This document shows positions 32,588-39,962 of a stretch of 64,000 nucleotides of DNA, piece by piece. A program made the position numbers and the translations under genes. The stretch spans positions 1 through 64,000 of the forward strand of contig CAKTVL010000006.1 of NCBI GenBank assembly GCA_934623575.1. Direction: 5' to 3'. The notes beneath the pieces are model-generated. The model saw only the letters and a program-made list of their open reading frames with translations. It made no database searches and was not told the origin of the DNA. The stretch comes from an uncultured Oscillospiraceae bacterium. Its GTDB lineage: Bacteria > Bacillota > Clostridia > Oscillospirales > Oscillospiraceae. The stretch's first letter is position 1. Each line of letters starts with the position of its first letter.

Positions 32588-32956
32588 TCACAGGTGGGTT
32601 TTCGCGTGGGCACATATCGCGTCAAAGCTCTTCTGGCTGATGTCGTGCTCCATCTTGCAGGCGTCGGCCTCCGCCGTGGCGGCGTCCACGCCCAGCGCCA
32701 TCAAAAACCGGGTCAGGGTGTGGTGGCGATCCAGCATGCTCTCGGCGATGGTCATGCCGGTGTCCGTCAGGGTGATCAGCCCGTCCTTGTCCATGGTGAT
32801 GTAGCCGTTTTCCCGCAGCCGTTTGGTGGCGTAGGTCACGCTGGGCTTCGTCACGCCCAGGTGCTCCGCCACGTCGATGGAGCGGATGTAGCCGTGCTGC
32901 TGCTGCATCATCAGCATGGTCTCCAGATAATCCTCGGAAGCGCGCAGTATCTGCAT
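32588..32956 (-). CDS. DtxR/MntR-family metal-dependent repressor
   Basis: 122 residues. N-terminal winged helix (about 5-65) with SIDVAEHLGVTKPSVTYATK as recognition helix, then the dimerisation domain with metal ligands expected in the C-terminal ACKMEHDIS (E, H) and the first-domain DYLETM segment. Like MntR it lacks the SH3-like third domain of DtxR/IdeR. It is divergent from the feo cluster, whose regulatory region holds DtxR-type palindromes, so it most likely represses iron uptake when Fe(II) (or Mn(II)) is plentiful. Which metal it senses cannot be decided here. Confidence 0.92.
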   Translation of the reverse strand: MQILRASEDYLETMLMMQQQHGYIRSIDVAEHLGVTKPSVTYATKRLRENGYITMDKDGLITLTDTGMTIAESMLDRHHTLTRFLMALGVDAATAEADACKMEHDISQKSFDAICAHAKTHL

Positions 32957-33048
32957 AAAGTATCACCAACTTTCCCGGCAGCGTTAGAGTAAGCATACCA
33001 CATTTTTCACAAAGTTACAAGGGCAGATAAAAAATTTCGTTTACCCCC

Positions 33049-33077
33049 TTGACAAAGCGGGTTCAAGGGATTAAACT
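33049..33077 (+). promoter_or_regulatory. feo operon promoter
   Basis: -35 TTGACA (33049-33054), 17-base spacer, -10 TAAACT (33072-33077). Leader of about 115 bases to the first feoA. Confidence 0.8.
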
Positions 33078-33084
33078 CACCATA

Positions 33085-33102
33085 GGTTAGGGAAGGCTAA
33101 CC
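33085..33102. promoter_or_regulatory. DtxR-type operator 1, at the feo start site
   Basis: GGTTAG-N6-CTAACC, matching the core of the DtxR/IdeR consensus (GGTTAG..CTAACC). It covers the expected transcription start of the feo operon, where a repressor would block polymerase. Confidence 0.75.
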
Positions 33103-33161
33103 GGAACCGTGTGCGCCACGGCACAGGAAACGCCTTTCAAAATCATTTTTTCAGACACATA

Positions 33162-33177
33162 GTTAGCGTGCGCTAAC
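33162..33177. promoter_or_regulatory. DtxR-type operator 2, in the feo leader
   Basis: GTTAGC-gtgc-GCTAAC, a perfect 16-base palindrome about 20 bases before feoA. Same half-site (GTTAG) as operator 1. Confidence 0.68.
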
Positions 33178-33197
33178 CGCGAAACGGAGGGATACAC

Positions 33198-33410
33198 ATG
33201 ATGCCTTTGATGCTGGCAGATGCAGGCACCGAGCAGCTCATCCACAAGGTGGGCGGCAGCCCGGAGCTGAAGAAGCATCTGGAGGACCTGGGCTTTACTC
33301 CCGGCAGCACCGTTACGCTGGTGTCCGCCATGGGCGGCAATGTCATCGTAAAGGTCAAGGAATCCCGCGTGGCCATCAGCGAGGAAATGGCCCGCAAGAT
33401 CATGGTGTAA
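33198..33410 (+). CDS. feoA: Ferrous iron transport protein FeoA (first copy)
   Basis: 70 residues, SH3-like fold. GSPELKKHLEDLGFTPGSTV contains the LxxLGFTPG signature of FeoA, which helps the FeoB channel from the cytosolic side. First gene of the feo operon; start ATG after AACGGAGGGATACAC. The second ATG two codons in is also possible. Confidence 0.93.
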   Translation: MMPLMLADAGTEQLIHKVGGSPELKKHLEDLGFTPGSTVTLVSAMGGNVIVKVKESRVAISEEMARKIMV

Positions 33411-33440
33411 GAAATCATAAACAGAAGGAGAGCAGAAAGC

Positions 33441-33662
33441 ATGAAAACATTGCGTGAAGTCAAGATCGGCGAGACCGTTAAGGTCGTCAAGCTCCACGGC
33501 GAGGGCCCGGTCAAGCGCCGCATCATGGACATGGGCATCACCAAGGGCGTTGAGGTCTATGTCCGCAAGGTGGCGCCTCTGGGCGACCCCATGGAGGTCA
33601 CCGTCCGCGGCTATGAGCTGAGCCTGCGCAAGGCCGACACCGAAATGATCGAGGTAGAATAA
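33441..33662 (+). CDS. feoA: Ferrous iron transport protein FeoA (second copy)
   Basis: 73 residues with GEGPVKRRIMDMGITKG and the C-terminal VRGYELSLRKADTEMIEV strand pattern of FeoA. It differs strongly from the copy 31 bases upstream, so this is an old pair rather than a fresh duplication. Two FeoA proteins before FeoB are common in Clostridia. Ribosome site GAAGGAGAGCAGAAAGC. Confidence 0.93.
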   Translation: MKTLREVKIGETVKVVKLHGEGPVKRRIMDMGITKGVEVYVRKVAPLGDPMEVTVRGYELSLRKADTEMIEVE

Positions 33663-33778
33663 TTTTGCGGCATCGCCCTGCGATACCGGCTGCGGCCTTC
33701 GCTATCGAATGCACTTGCCGGATCACGCGCTGATGCCTATCCCCCTGGGTCAATAGACGCATTTCTTTTTTCTACATA

Positions 33779-33820
33779 GGTTCAATAAGATTAACCGGAA
33801 TTTGATAAGATTAACCGGAA
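33779..33820. promoter_or_regulatory. DtxR-type half-site repeat before feoB
   Basis: GGTTCAATAAGATTAACC (33779-33796) has the arm spacing of operator 1. The segment ATAAGATTAACCGGAA occurs twice, at 33785 and 33805, 20 bases apart or two helical turns. This could give feoB its own metal control. No firm promoter is seen in the 168-base gap after the second feoA. Confidence 0.5.
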
Positions 33821-33831
33821 GGAGAGACATC

Positions 33832-36234
33832 ATGGAAAAACAGATCAAGATCGCGTTGGCGGGTAACCCCAACTCCGGCAAGACCACCCTGTTCAACGCG
33901 CTGACCGGCTCCAATCAGTTCGTGGGCAACTGGCCCGGCGTAACGGTGGAGAAGAAGGAGGGCAAGCTGAAGAAGCATGAGGACGTGGCCATTATGGACC
34001 TGCCCGGCATCTACTCCCTGTCTCCCTACACGCTGGAGGAGGTGGTGGCCCGTAATTACCTGATCAACGAGCGCCCCGACGCTATCCTGAATATCATCGA
34101 CGGCACCAACCTGGAGCGTAACCTGTACCTGACCACCCAGCTGACCGAGTTGGGCATCCCTGTGGTCATCGCCATCAACATGATGGACGTGGTCCGCAAG
34201 AACGGCGACAAGATCAACGTGGACGAGCTGAGCCGCGAGCTGGGCTGCAAGATCATGGAGATCTCCGCCCTGAAGGGCGAGGGCGTCATGGAGGCCGCCG
34301 AGGCCGCCGTACAGGCCGCCAAGTCCACCAAGACCGTGCCCATGCACACCTTCTCCGGCCCCGTGGAGCACGCCATCGCCCACATTGAGGAGGCCGCGGT
34401 GCACACCCTGCCGGAGGAGCAGCAGCGCTGGTACGCCATCAAGATCTTCGAGCGCGACGACAAGGTGCTGGACCAGCTGAAGATCGACCCCGCCGTCATG
34501 TCCCACATCGAGGAGGACATCAAGGCCGCCGAGAAGGAGCTGGACGACGACGCCGAGTCTATCATCACCAATGAGCGCTACGTCTACATCGCCGAGATCA
34601 TCAAGGCCTGTTACAAGAAGAAAAACGCCGGTCAGCTGTCCGCTTCCGATAAGATCGACCGCATCGTCACCAACCGCTGGCTGGGCCTGCCCATCTTCGC
34701 CATCGTGATGTTCCTGGTGTATTACATCTCCATGGTCACCGTTGGCTCTGCGGCCACGGACTGGGCCAACGACGGCCTGTTCGGCGACGGCTGGCATCTG
34801 TTCGGCATCGGCTCCGCCGAGTACAGCGAGGTGTCTGACGCTTACAGCGAGGCCTCCCTGATCGTGGACGGCTACGACGCCTACATCGAGGAGAACGGCA
34901 CCCTGGCCGCCGACGGCACCTTCACCTATGACGTGGAGGACGAGGAGACCCTGGCCGTGGAGACCGAGACCGCCACCATGGCCGACTATGAGGCGGCCAA
35001 GGCCACCCTGGACGAGATTGGCGACGAGCCTGACCCCGCCGACTACGGCGTATGGGTCCCCGGCGTCCCCGTTTTGGTGGGCAACGCCCTGGAGTCCGCC
35101 GGTGCGGCTGACTGGCTCAGCGGCCTGATCCTGGATGGTATCGTGGCCGGTGTGGGCGCGGTGCTGGGCTTCGTGCCTCAGATGCTGGTGCTGTTCCTGC
35201 TGCTGGCGTTCCTGGAGGCCTGCGGCTACATGGCCCGTATCGCCTTCGTTCTGGACCGTATCTTCCGCAAGTTCGGCCTGTCCGGCAAGTCCTTCATCCC
35301 CATGCTCATCGGTACCGGCTGCGGTATCCCCGGTGTCATGGCCTCCCGTACCATCGAAAACGAGCGTGACCGGCGCATGACCATCATGACCACCACGTTC
35401 ATCCCCTGCGGCGCCAAGGTGCCCTTCATCGCCATGATCGCCGGCGCCATCTTCGGCGGCAGCGCATGGGTGTCCACCTCCGCCTACTTCATCGGCATGG
35501 CCGCCATCGTGATCTCCGGCATCATGCTGAAAAAGACCAAGATGTTCGCCGGCGACCCCGCTCCCTTCGTCATGGAGCTGCCCGCCTACCACTGGCCCAC
35601 GCTGGGCAACGTCCTTCGTTCCATGTGGGAGCGCGGCTGGTCCTTCATCAAGAAGGCCGGCACCATCATCCTGCTGTCCACCATCTTCGTCTGGTTCACC
35701 AGCTACTTCGGCTGGGTGGACGGCCAGTTCCAGATGCTGTCTGACGAGCAGATCGACTGCTCCATCCTGGCGGCCATCGGCGGCGCCATCGACTGGATCT
35801 TCGCACCTCTGGGCTGGGGCAACTGGCAGGCGGTCGTCGCCTCCATCACCGGCCTGGTGGCCAAGGAGAACATCGTCGGCACCCTGGGCGTCCTGTATGG
35901 CGGCGGCGCCGGCAGCGTCTATGACGCCATGGCCGCAGCCTTCACTGCCATCACCGCGTATAGCTTCCTGGTGTTCAACCTGCTGTGCGCCCCCTGCTTC
36001 GCCGCCATCGGCGCCATCAAGCGTGAGATGAACAGCGCCAAGTGGACGTGGTTCGCCATCGGCTATCAGTGCGGCTTCGCCTATGTGATCGCCCTGATGA
36101 TCAACCAGTTCGGCGCTCTGTTCACCGGCAACGCCAACATCCTGGGCGTCATCGTGTCCGTGATCCTGCTGGCCGGCATCATCTACATGCTGGTCCGCCC
36201 CTACAAAGAGGCCACCAAGCTCTCCGTCAAGTAA
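33832..36234 (+). CDS. feoB: Ferrous iron transporter FeoB
   Basis: 800 residues. N-terminal GTPase domain with G1 GNPNSGKT, G3 DLPG and G4 NMMD, a helical GDI-like region (about 180-265), then a polytopic membrane domain with two Gate motifs including CGIPGVMASRT and CGAKVPF. It takes up Fe(II). Between the first membrane helix (about 287-305) and the next there is an acidic insert of about 110 residues (EDEETLAVETETATMADYEA). The start at 33832 follows GGAAGGAGAGACATC; the frame upstream lies in the operator repeat. Confidence 0.96.
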   Translation: MEKQIKIALAGNPNSGKTTLFNALTGSNQFVGNWPGVTVEKKEGKLKKHEDVAIMDLPGIYSLSPYTLEEVVARNYLINERPDAILNIIDGTNLERNLYLTTQLTELGIPVVIAINMMDVVRKNGDKINVDELSRELGCKIMEISALKGEGVMEAAEAAVQAAKSTKTVPMHTFSGPVEHAIAHIEEAAVHTLPEEQQRWYAIKIFERDDKVLDQLKIDPAVMSHIEEDIKAAEKELDDDAESIITNERYVYIAEIIKACYKKKNAGQLSASDKIDRIVTNRWLGLPIFAIVMFLVYYISMVTVGSAATDWANDGLFGDGWHLFGIGSAEYSEVSDAYSEASLIVDGYDAYIEENGTLAADGTFTYDVEDEETLAVETETATMADYEAAKATLDEIGDEPDPADYGVWVPGVPVLVGNALESAGAADWLSGLILDGIVAGVGAVLGFVPQMLVLFLLLAFLEACGYMARIAFVLDRIFRKFGLSGKSFIPMLIGTGCGIPGVMASRTIENERDRRMTIMTTTFIPCGAKVPFIAMIAGAIFGGSAWVSTSAYFIGMAAIVISGIMLKKTKMFAGDPAPFVMELPAYHWPTLGNVLRSMWERGWSFIKKAGTIILLSTIFVWFTSYFGWVDGQFQMLSDEQIDCSILAAIGGAIDWIFAPLGWGNWQAVVASITGLVAKENIVGTLGVLYGGGAGSVYDAMAAAFTAITAYSFLVFNLLCAPCFAAIGAIKREMNSAKWTWFAIGYQCGFAYVIALMINQFGALFTGNANILGVIVSVILLAGIIYMLVRPYKEATKLSVK

Positions 36235-36271
36235 GTACCCTCTCTTAAATCATCGAAAGGAGTGACATTTC

Positions 36272-36454
36272 ATGCTGGAATGGCTGACAGCGAATCTGGG
36301 CACGATCCTCATCAGTGCCGCGTTACTTGTCGTTGTGATCCTCATCATCCGCTACCTGCTGCGCCAGAAGAAGGCCGGAAAGTCCTCCTGCGGCGCCGGC
36401 TGCGCCCACTGCGCCATGCACGGCCAGTGCCACAGCCAGGGCTGCAAGCACTGA
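36272..36454 (+). CDS. FeoB-associated Cys-rich membrane protein
   Basis: 60 residues: one membrane helix (about 8-28), a basic stretch, then a cysteine/histidine cluster CGAGCAHCAMHGQCHSQGC. This small protein follows feoB in many Firmicutes and may handle Fe(II) at the channel exit, or take the place of FeoC; its role is not settled. Ribosome site GAAAGGAGTGACATTTC; 37 bases after feoB. Confidence 0.9.
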   Translation: MLEWLTANLGTILISAALLVVVILIIRYLLRQKKAGKSSCGAGCAHCAMHGQCHSQGCKH

Positions 36455-36507
36455 ATCGGGAAGGGGGGAGGCACACCGCCTCCCCCTGTCCGAAAGGAGA
36501 TGTCTCT

Positions 36508-36765
36508 ATGTTCGAAACCATCCTGAAGGTGGATGGCATGGCCTGCGGTATGTGCGAGAGCCACATCAACGACACCGTCCGCAGTCATTTCCCGGTGCAG
36601 AAGGTCACCTCCTCCCACACCCGGGGCGAGACGGTGATCCTCTCCGACAAGCCGCTGGATGAGGAGGCGCTCCGCGCCGCCATCGGCGCCACCGGCTACA
36701 CCGTCACGGCGTCGGAGGTCCGTCCCTACGAGAAAAAGGGCCTGTTCTCCTTCCTGAAGAAGTAA
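36508..36765 (+). CDS. Heavy-metal-associated (HMA) domain protein
   Basis: 85 residues. A ferredoxin-like HMA domain with the metal-binding loop GMACGMCESHIN (M-x-C-x-x-C) near residue 10, and a C-terminal KKGLFSFLKK tail. HMA proteins usually carry Cu(I); placed in an iron cluster, this one may carry another soft metal or help FeoB. Start ATG at 36508 after AAAGGAGATGTCTCT. A terminator follows. Confidence 0.88.
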   Translation: MFETILKVDGMACGMCESHINDTVRSHFPVQKVTSSHTRGETVILSDKPLDEEALRAAIGATGYTVTASEVRPYEKKGLFSFLKK

Positions 36766-36772
36766 CGGTCCG

Positions 36773-36799
36773 CAAAAGAGCGCCCTCCGGCGCTTTTTT
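36773..36799 (+). terminator. Terminator of the feoAAB transcript
   Basis: AGCGCC-ctcc-GGCGCT followed by six T, 12 bases after the HMA gene. Confidence 0.82.
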
Positions 36800-36828
36800 G
36801 AAACACGACAGTTAAAGGACTTTAACTG
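36798..36828 (+). promoter_or_regulatory. Promoter with DtxR-type palindrome before the DUF2325 gene
   Basis: CAGTTAAAG-ga-CTTTAACTG (36809-36828) is a perfect 20-base palindrome. It overlaps a possible promoter, -35 TTGAAA (36798-36803) with a 17-base spacer to -10 TTTAAC (36821-36826). The GTTAA half-site is related to the feo operators, suggesting that the DUF2325-DUF3793-flavodoxin unit is in the same regulon. Confidence 0.6.
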
Positions 36829-36886
36829 CATAGAACCAAAAACACCACAAACACTACCCACAGAACGAACAGAAAGGAAGTGCGAT

Positions 36887-37168
36887 ATGAGCGTCGTGAT
36901 CTTAGGCGGCAACGAGTGCATGGAGCGCCGCTACAAAGAACTCTGCCAGTCCTACAAATGCTCCGCCAAGGTGTTCACCAAGCCCGCCGGCGGCCTGAAA
37001 AACAAGCTGGGCCGTCCGGACCTGATGATCTTCTTCACCTCCACCATGTCCCACAAGCTGGTGCAGAGCGCCCTCAGCGAGCTGAAGGGCACGCCCACCC
37101 GCATCGAGCGGTGCCACACCAGCTCTCTGTCCGCCCTGCGGAACATTCTGGAAAAGCACGCCGGCTGA
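36887..37168 (+). CDS. DUF2325-family protein
   Basis: 93 residues. Opens SVVILGGNE and contains FFTSTMSHKLVQSA and RCHTSSLSAL, the spaced Asn/Ser/His motifs of DUF2325, a small Rossmann-like fold of unknown activity often found near feo or oxidative-stress genes. Ribosome site AAAGGAAGTGCGAT. First of three genes under the palindrome at 36809-36828. Confidence 0.85.
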   Translation: MSVVILGGNECMERRYKELCQSYKCSAKVFTKPAGGLKNKLGRPDLMIFFTSTMSHKLVQSALSELKGTPTRIERCHTSSLSALRNILEKHAG

Positions 37169-37182
37169 GAGGAGGAGCGGAG

Positions 37183-37734
37183 ATGTCCGAGGAACTGATG
37201 GTGCGTCAGTGCGCCCCCACCCTGGCCGGTATCAAGACCGGCAGCCTGTTCCCCTGTCCCTGCACGGACCGGGACGCGCTGCTGACCCAGGTGCGCGGCC
37301 TCAACCGCCGCCTGTCGCCCAAGGGCCTGTGCCTGCTGCCCCTGCGCTTTACCGAGGGCAGCGCCCTGCTGTATCTCTACCGCCCCGCCACCCTCCGCCG
37401 CGACCTCAGCGACGGTCTGGCCCGCGACATCCTGTCCGCCGCCGGGTATACCTGCGGCAGCTGCGGACGCTGCGTGGCCACGCTGATCCGCCGGTTCCGG
37501 CAGTGCGGCGAGTTTCCCCACGAGGTGGGCCTGTTCCTCAGCTATCCGCCGGAGGACGTCAAGGGCTTCGTGGACAACCACGCCTGCAACTACAAGTGCG
37601 CCGGGCTGTGGAAGGTGTACAGCGACGAGGTACGGGCGCAGCGGCTGTTTGACCGGTTCAAGCGCTGCACGGACGCCTATTGTAAGCTCTGGTACGCCGG
37701 CGCCACTATTGAGCAGCTGGCCGTGGCAGGGTAA
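37183..37734 (+). CDS. DUF3793-family protein
   Basis: 183 residues. Contains HEVGLFLSYPPEDVKGF and CAGLWKVYSDE, typical of DUF3793, found mainly in anaerobic Firmicutes. Seven to nine cysteines, including CGSCGRC (about 87-93) and HACNYKCAG, would suit iron or an iron-sulfur cluster, but no function is established. Start ATG at 37183 after GAGAGGAGGAGCGGAG. It sits between DUF2325 and a flavodoxin, a trio often seen beside feoB. Confidence 0.88.
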   Translation: MSEELMVRQCAPTLAGIKTGSLFPCPCTDRDALLTQVRGLNRRLSPKGLCLLPLRFTEGSALLYLYRPATLRRDLSDGLARDILSAAGYTCGSCGRCVATLIRRFRQCGEFPHEVGLFLSYPPEDVKGFVDNHACNYKCAGLWKVYSDEVRAQRLFDRFKRCTDAYCKLWYAGATIEQLAVAG

Positions 37735-37756
37735 TGTCTGAAAGGAGAAAACGACT

Positions 37757-38182
37757 ATGAAAAAGACTGCTGTGATCTATTGGAGCGGCACCGGCAACAC
37801 CGAGACTATGGCCAACGCCGTGCTGGAGGGCATGAAGTCCGCCGGCGCGGATGCCGCCCTGCTGACCGTCGATCAGGTGAACACCGCCGATCTGGGCAGC
37901 TACGCCGCCATCGCCTTCGGCTGCCCGGCCATGGGCAGCGAGGTGCTGGAGGAGATGGAGTTCCAGCCCATGTTCGACGCCTGCAAGAATTGCCTGGGCG
38001 GCAAGGCCGTGGCCCTGTTCGGCTCCTACGGCTGGGGCGACGGCGAGTGGATGCGCTCCTGGGAGAAGGACTGCGCCGACGCCGGTGTGAACCTGGTCTG
38101 CGACAGCGTGATCTGCTGCGAGGCCCCGGATGACGCCGTGCTGGATGCCCTGCGGGCCATGGGTAAGACCCTGGCCTCTTGA
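37757..38182 (+). CDS. Short-chain flavodoxin
   Basis: 141 residues. FMN phosphate loop YWSGTGNTETMA (about 8-19), then FGSYGWGDGEWM (about 89-100) for the isoalloxazine ring. Flavodoxins replace ferredoxin as electron carrier when iron is scarce, in keeping with its place at the end of an iron-regulated unit. Ribosome site GAAAGGAGAAAACGACT. Confidence 0.95.
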   Translation: MKKTAVIYWSGTGNTETMANAVLEGMKSAGADAALLTVDQVNTADLGSYAAIAFGCPAMGSEVLEEMEFQPMFDACKNCLGGKAVALFGSYGWGDGEWMRSWEKDCADAGVNLVCDSVICCEAPDDAVLDALRAMGKTLAS

Positions 38183-38280
38183 GCGCGCCCGCGTTCCTGC
38201 GCCGCCGGTTGCAGCGGCGGGCGCAGTCGCTGCTGCCGCTGGTGGTCCTTCTCTCCGCTGCCGCGGCGGTATATCGCTGA
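38179..38280 (+). CDS. Candidate 33-residue membrane micro-protein
   Basis: A TTG at 38179 overlaps the flavodoxin stop (TTGA) and opens a 33-codon frame ending directly before the terminator at 38281. The product, SAPAFLRRRLQRRAQS followed by LLPLVVLLSAAAAVYR, has an arginine-rich head and one short hydrophobic helix, a plausible membrane micro-protein. There is no separate ribosome site, so it would rely on coupled translation. A 100-base open frame in DNA this GC-rich can also be chance. Confidence 0.3.
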   Translation: MSAPAFLRRRLQRRAQSLLPLVVLLSAAAAVYR

Positions 38281-38309
38281 AAAAGGCACCCCGAAAGGGG
38301 TGCCTTTTC
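38281..38309. terminator. Terminator between the flavodoxin unit and corA
   Basis: AAAAGGCACCCC-gaaa-GGGGTGCCTTTT; works on both strands for the two converging transcripts. Confidence 0.88.
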
Positions 38310-38324
38310 AGCGTATTGCGGGCT

Positions 38325-39170
38325 TCACAGCCACTTCTTGTGCCGGAAGAACCACAGCAGTCCGGCCACCAGCAGCACACTGGCGGCGATGATCGCGGGG
38401 TAGCCCCATTCCGACTGTAATTCCGGCATATTCACAAAGTTCATGCCGAACCAGCCGGTGATCAGCGTCAGCGGCAGGAACAGCACCGTCACGATGGTGA
38501 ATACCCGCATCAGGTCGTTCTGCTGGATGGCCAGCTGGCTCTGGTACGCCTCCCGCAGCTGGGCCACCAGCTCCTGCAGGGCGCAGACCTTCTGCAAATA
38601 CCGGTCGGTCCGCCGTCCCAGCACCGTCATGCGCCCCAGAATGTCCTCCGTCAGCAGCCCGTTGTCGTTGTCGCCCATCTCGTCGAAGATGGTGTCCAGC
38701 TGCTCGTAGTAGCGCTTCAGCCGCAGCAGCTCCCGCCGCCACGCGGCGATGCGCCGGGGCGCGTCCTCCTTGGCCTTGCCCGCCAGAATGATGCCCTCGC
38801 CCTCGTTGATGTGTGCCTCCAGCTTCTCCAGATAGGCCATGTCGCCCCGGAACAGCCCCGCGAAGAACCGGTACAGCAGCTGCTGGTTCTCCAGCGGCCC
38901 CTGATCCGTCAGCGTCTCCACGGCCTCCTGCACATACCGCTGGGCCGCCTCGTCCCGGCAGAAGAAGAGCAGATCCTCCCGGTCCGCGTATACCAGCACC
39001 TTGCTGCTCTTGCCGCCCTTGCGCACGTCGTACCAGTCAAAGGCCAGCAGGTCGAAATCGGCGAAGGCCTCAAAGCTCTCCGTCTGCCACTCGCCCACAT
39101 ACCGGAACGCGGCGGCGTCCATGCTGTCCGCCACCTGCGCCATATCCTTCCACAGCAGTACCCGCTGCAT
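38325..39170 (-). CDS. corA: CorA-family divalent metal transporter
   Basis: 281 residues. A long cytosolic domain rich in helices (1-220), then two C-terminal membrane helices with the diagnostic GMN motif in GWFGMNF at the end of the first. CorA pentamers import Mg2+ and sometimes Co2+ or Ni2+. The N-domain is shorter than in E. coli CorA (316 residues), usual for Firmicutes. It follows the FMN reductase gene by 23 bases and is probably cotranscribed with it. Confidence 0.93.
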   Translation of the reverse strand: MQRVLLWKDMAQVADSMDAAAFRYVGEWQTESFEAFADFDLLAFDWYDVRKGGKSSKVLVYADREDLLFFCRDEAAQRYVQEAVETLTDQGPLENQQLLYRFFAGLFRGDMAYLEKLEAHINEGEGIILAGKAKEDAPRRIAAWRRELLRLKRYYEQLDTIFDEMGDNDNGLLTEDILGRMTVLGRRTDRYLQKVCALQELVAQLREAYQSQLAIQQNDLMRVFTIVTVLFLPLTLITGWFGMNFVNMPELQSEWGYPAIIAASVLLVAGLLWFFRHKKWL

Positions 39171-39193
39171 ACCGCCACCGTCCTTTTCCTGTG

Positions 39194-39814
39194 TTACCGC
39201 ACGAAGTTGGTGGCGATCTTCGCCTCCTGCTCCGGCAGACCGTACTTCTCCCTGCCCAGCGCGATGGACTTCATCAGGAACGCCATGTTTCGTCCCAGCG
39301 TCCGCATGGTCTGCAAACCCTCCGCGTCCTCTGCGGCCTCGCCCCTGGCGCTGCCGTGTACGCTGTTCCAGTACTGGCTGGAGGCGATGGGCATCCCGGA
39401 GATGGTGAAATACTTGTTCAGCTCGTCAAAGGTGGCGCTGGCGCCGCCCCGGCGCGCCACGGCCACCGACGCGCCCACCTTCATGTACAGGTTGGCGATG
39501 CCCGCGCTGTAAAAGAGCCTATCCAGCAGCGATACCAGCGTGCCGTTGGCGGAGGCGTAGTATACCGGCGACGCGATCACCAGCCCGTCGGCCTCCGCCA
39601 GCTTGGGAATCAGCTCATTCACCACGTCGTCGAACACGCACTTTCCCGTCTCCTTGCATTTTCCGCAGGCGATGCAGCCCCGTATGGCCTGCCCGCCCAC
39701 CTGCACCGTCTCCACCTGACAGCCCTCGGCGCGCAGGGACTTTCCCAGCTCCGCCAGCGCTATGGACGTGTTGCCGCCCACCCGGGGACTTCCGTTCAGC
39801 ATCAATACCTTCAT
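39194..39814 (-). CDS. NADPH-dependent FMN reductase/flavodoxin-fold oxidoreductase
   Basis: 206 residues. Opens MKVLMLNGSPRVGGNTSIAL, the flavin phosphate loop of the NADPH-FMN reductase family, followed by the cysteine motif CIACGKCKETGKC (about 48-60) that in related iron-sulfur flavoproteins binds a cluster. SPVYYASANGTL is the second flavin contact. Substrate unknown; relatives reduce quinones, metals or azo compounds. The start at 39814 follows AAGGAGGCACACGGC. Transcribed from the promoter at 39848-39876. Confidence 0.88.
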   Translation of the reverse strand: MKVLMLNGSPRVGGNTSIALAELGKSLRAEGCQVETVQVGGQAIRGCIACGKCKETGKCVFDDVVNELIPKLAEADGLVIASPVYYASANGTLVSLLDRLFYSAGIANLYMKVGASVAVARRGGASATFDELNKYFTISGMPIASSQYWNSVHGSARGEAAEDAEGLQTMRTLGRNMAFLMKSIALGREKYGLPEQEAKIATNFVR

Positions 39815-39847
39815 GCCGTGTGCCTCCTTGTCGTTTTTCCTGCCGTC

Positions 39848-39876
39848 AGTATAGCTCACTTCCGTCCCAGCGTCAA
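39848..39876 (-). promoter_or_regulatory. Promoter of the FMN reductase gene
   Basis: Minus strand: -35 TTGACG (complement of 39871-39876), 17-base spacer, -10 TATACT (complement of 39848-39853). Confidence 0.85.
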
Positions 39877-39877
39877 G

Positions 39878-39906
39878 TTGACTTTCCCGCCCGCCCCTGG
39901 TACAAT
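39878..39906 (+). promoter_or_regulatory. Promoter of the Cys-rich protein gene
   Basis: -35 TTGACT (39878-39883), 17-base spacer, -10 TACAAT (39901-39906). Its -35 and the opposing -35 are one base apart and together make the palindrome GTCAA-g-TTGAC. Confidence 0.85.
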
Positions 39907-39962
39907 GGGCACAGCGACACACCATTTTCGGCCGGCCCGTCCGGCCGCCATGGAGGACGGAT

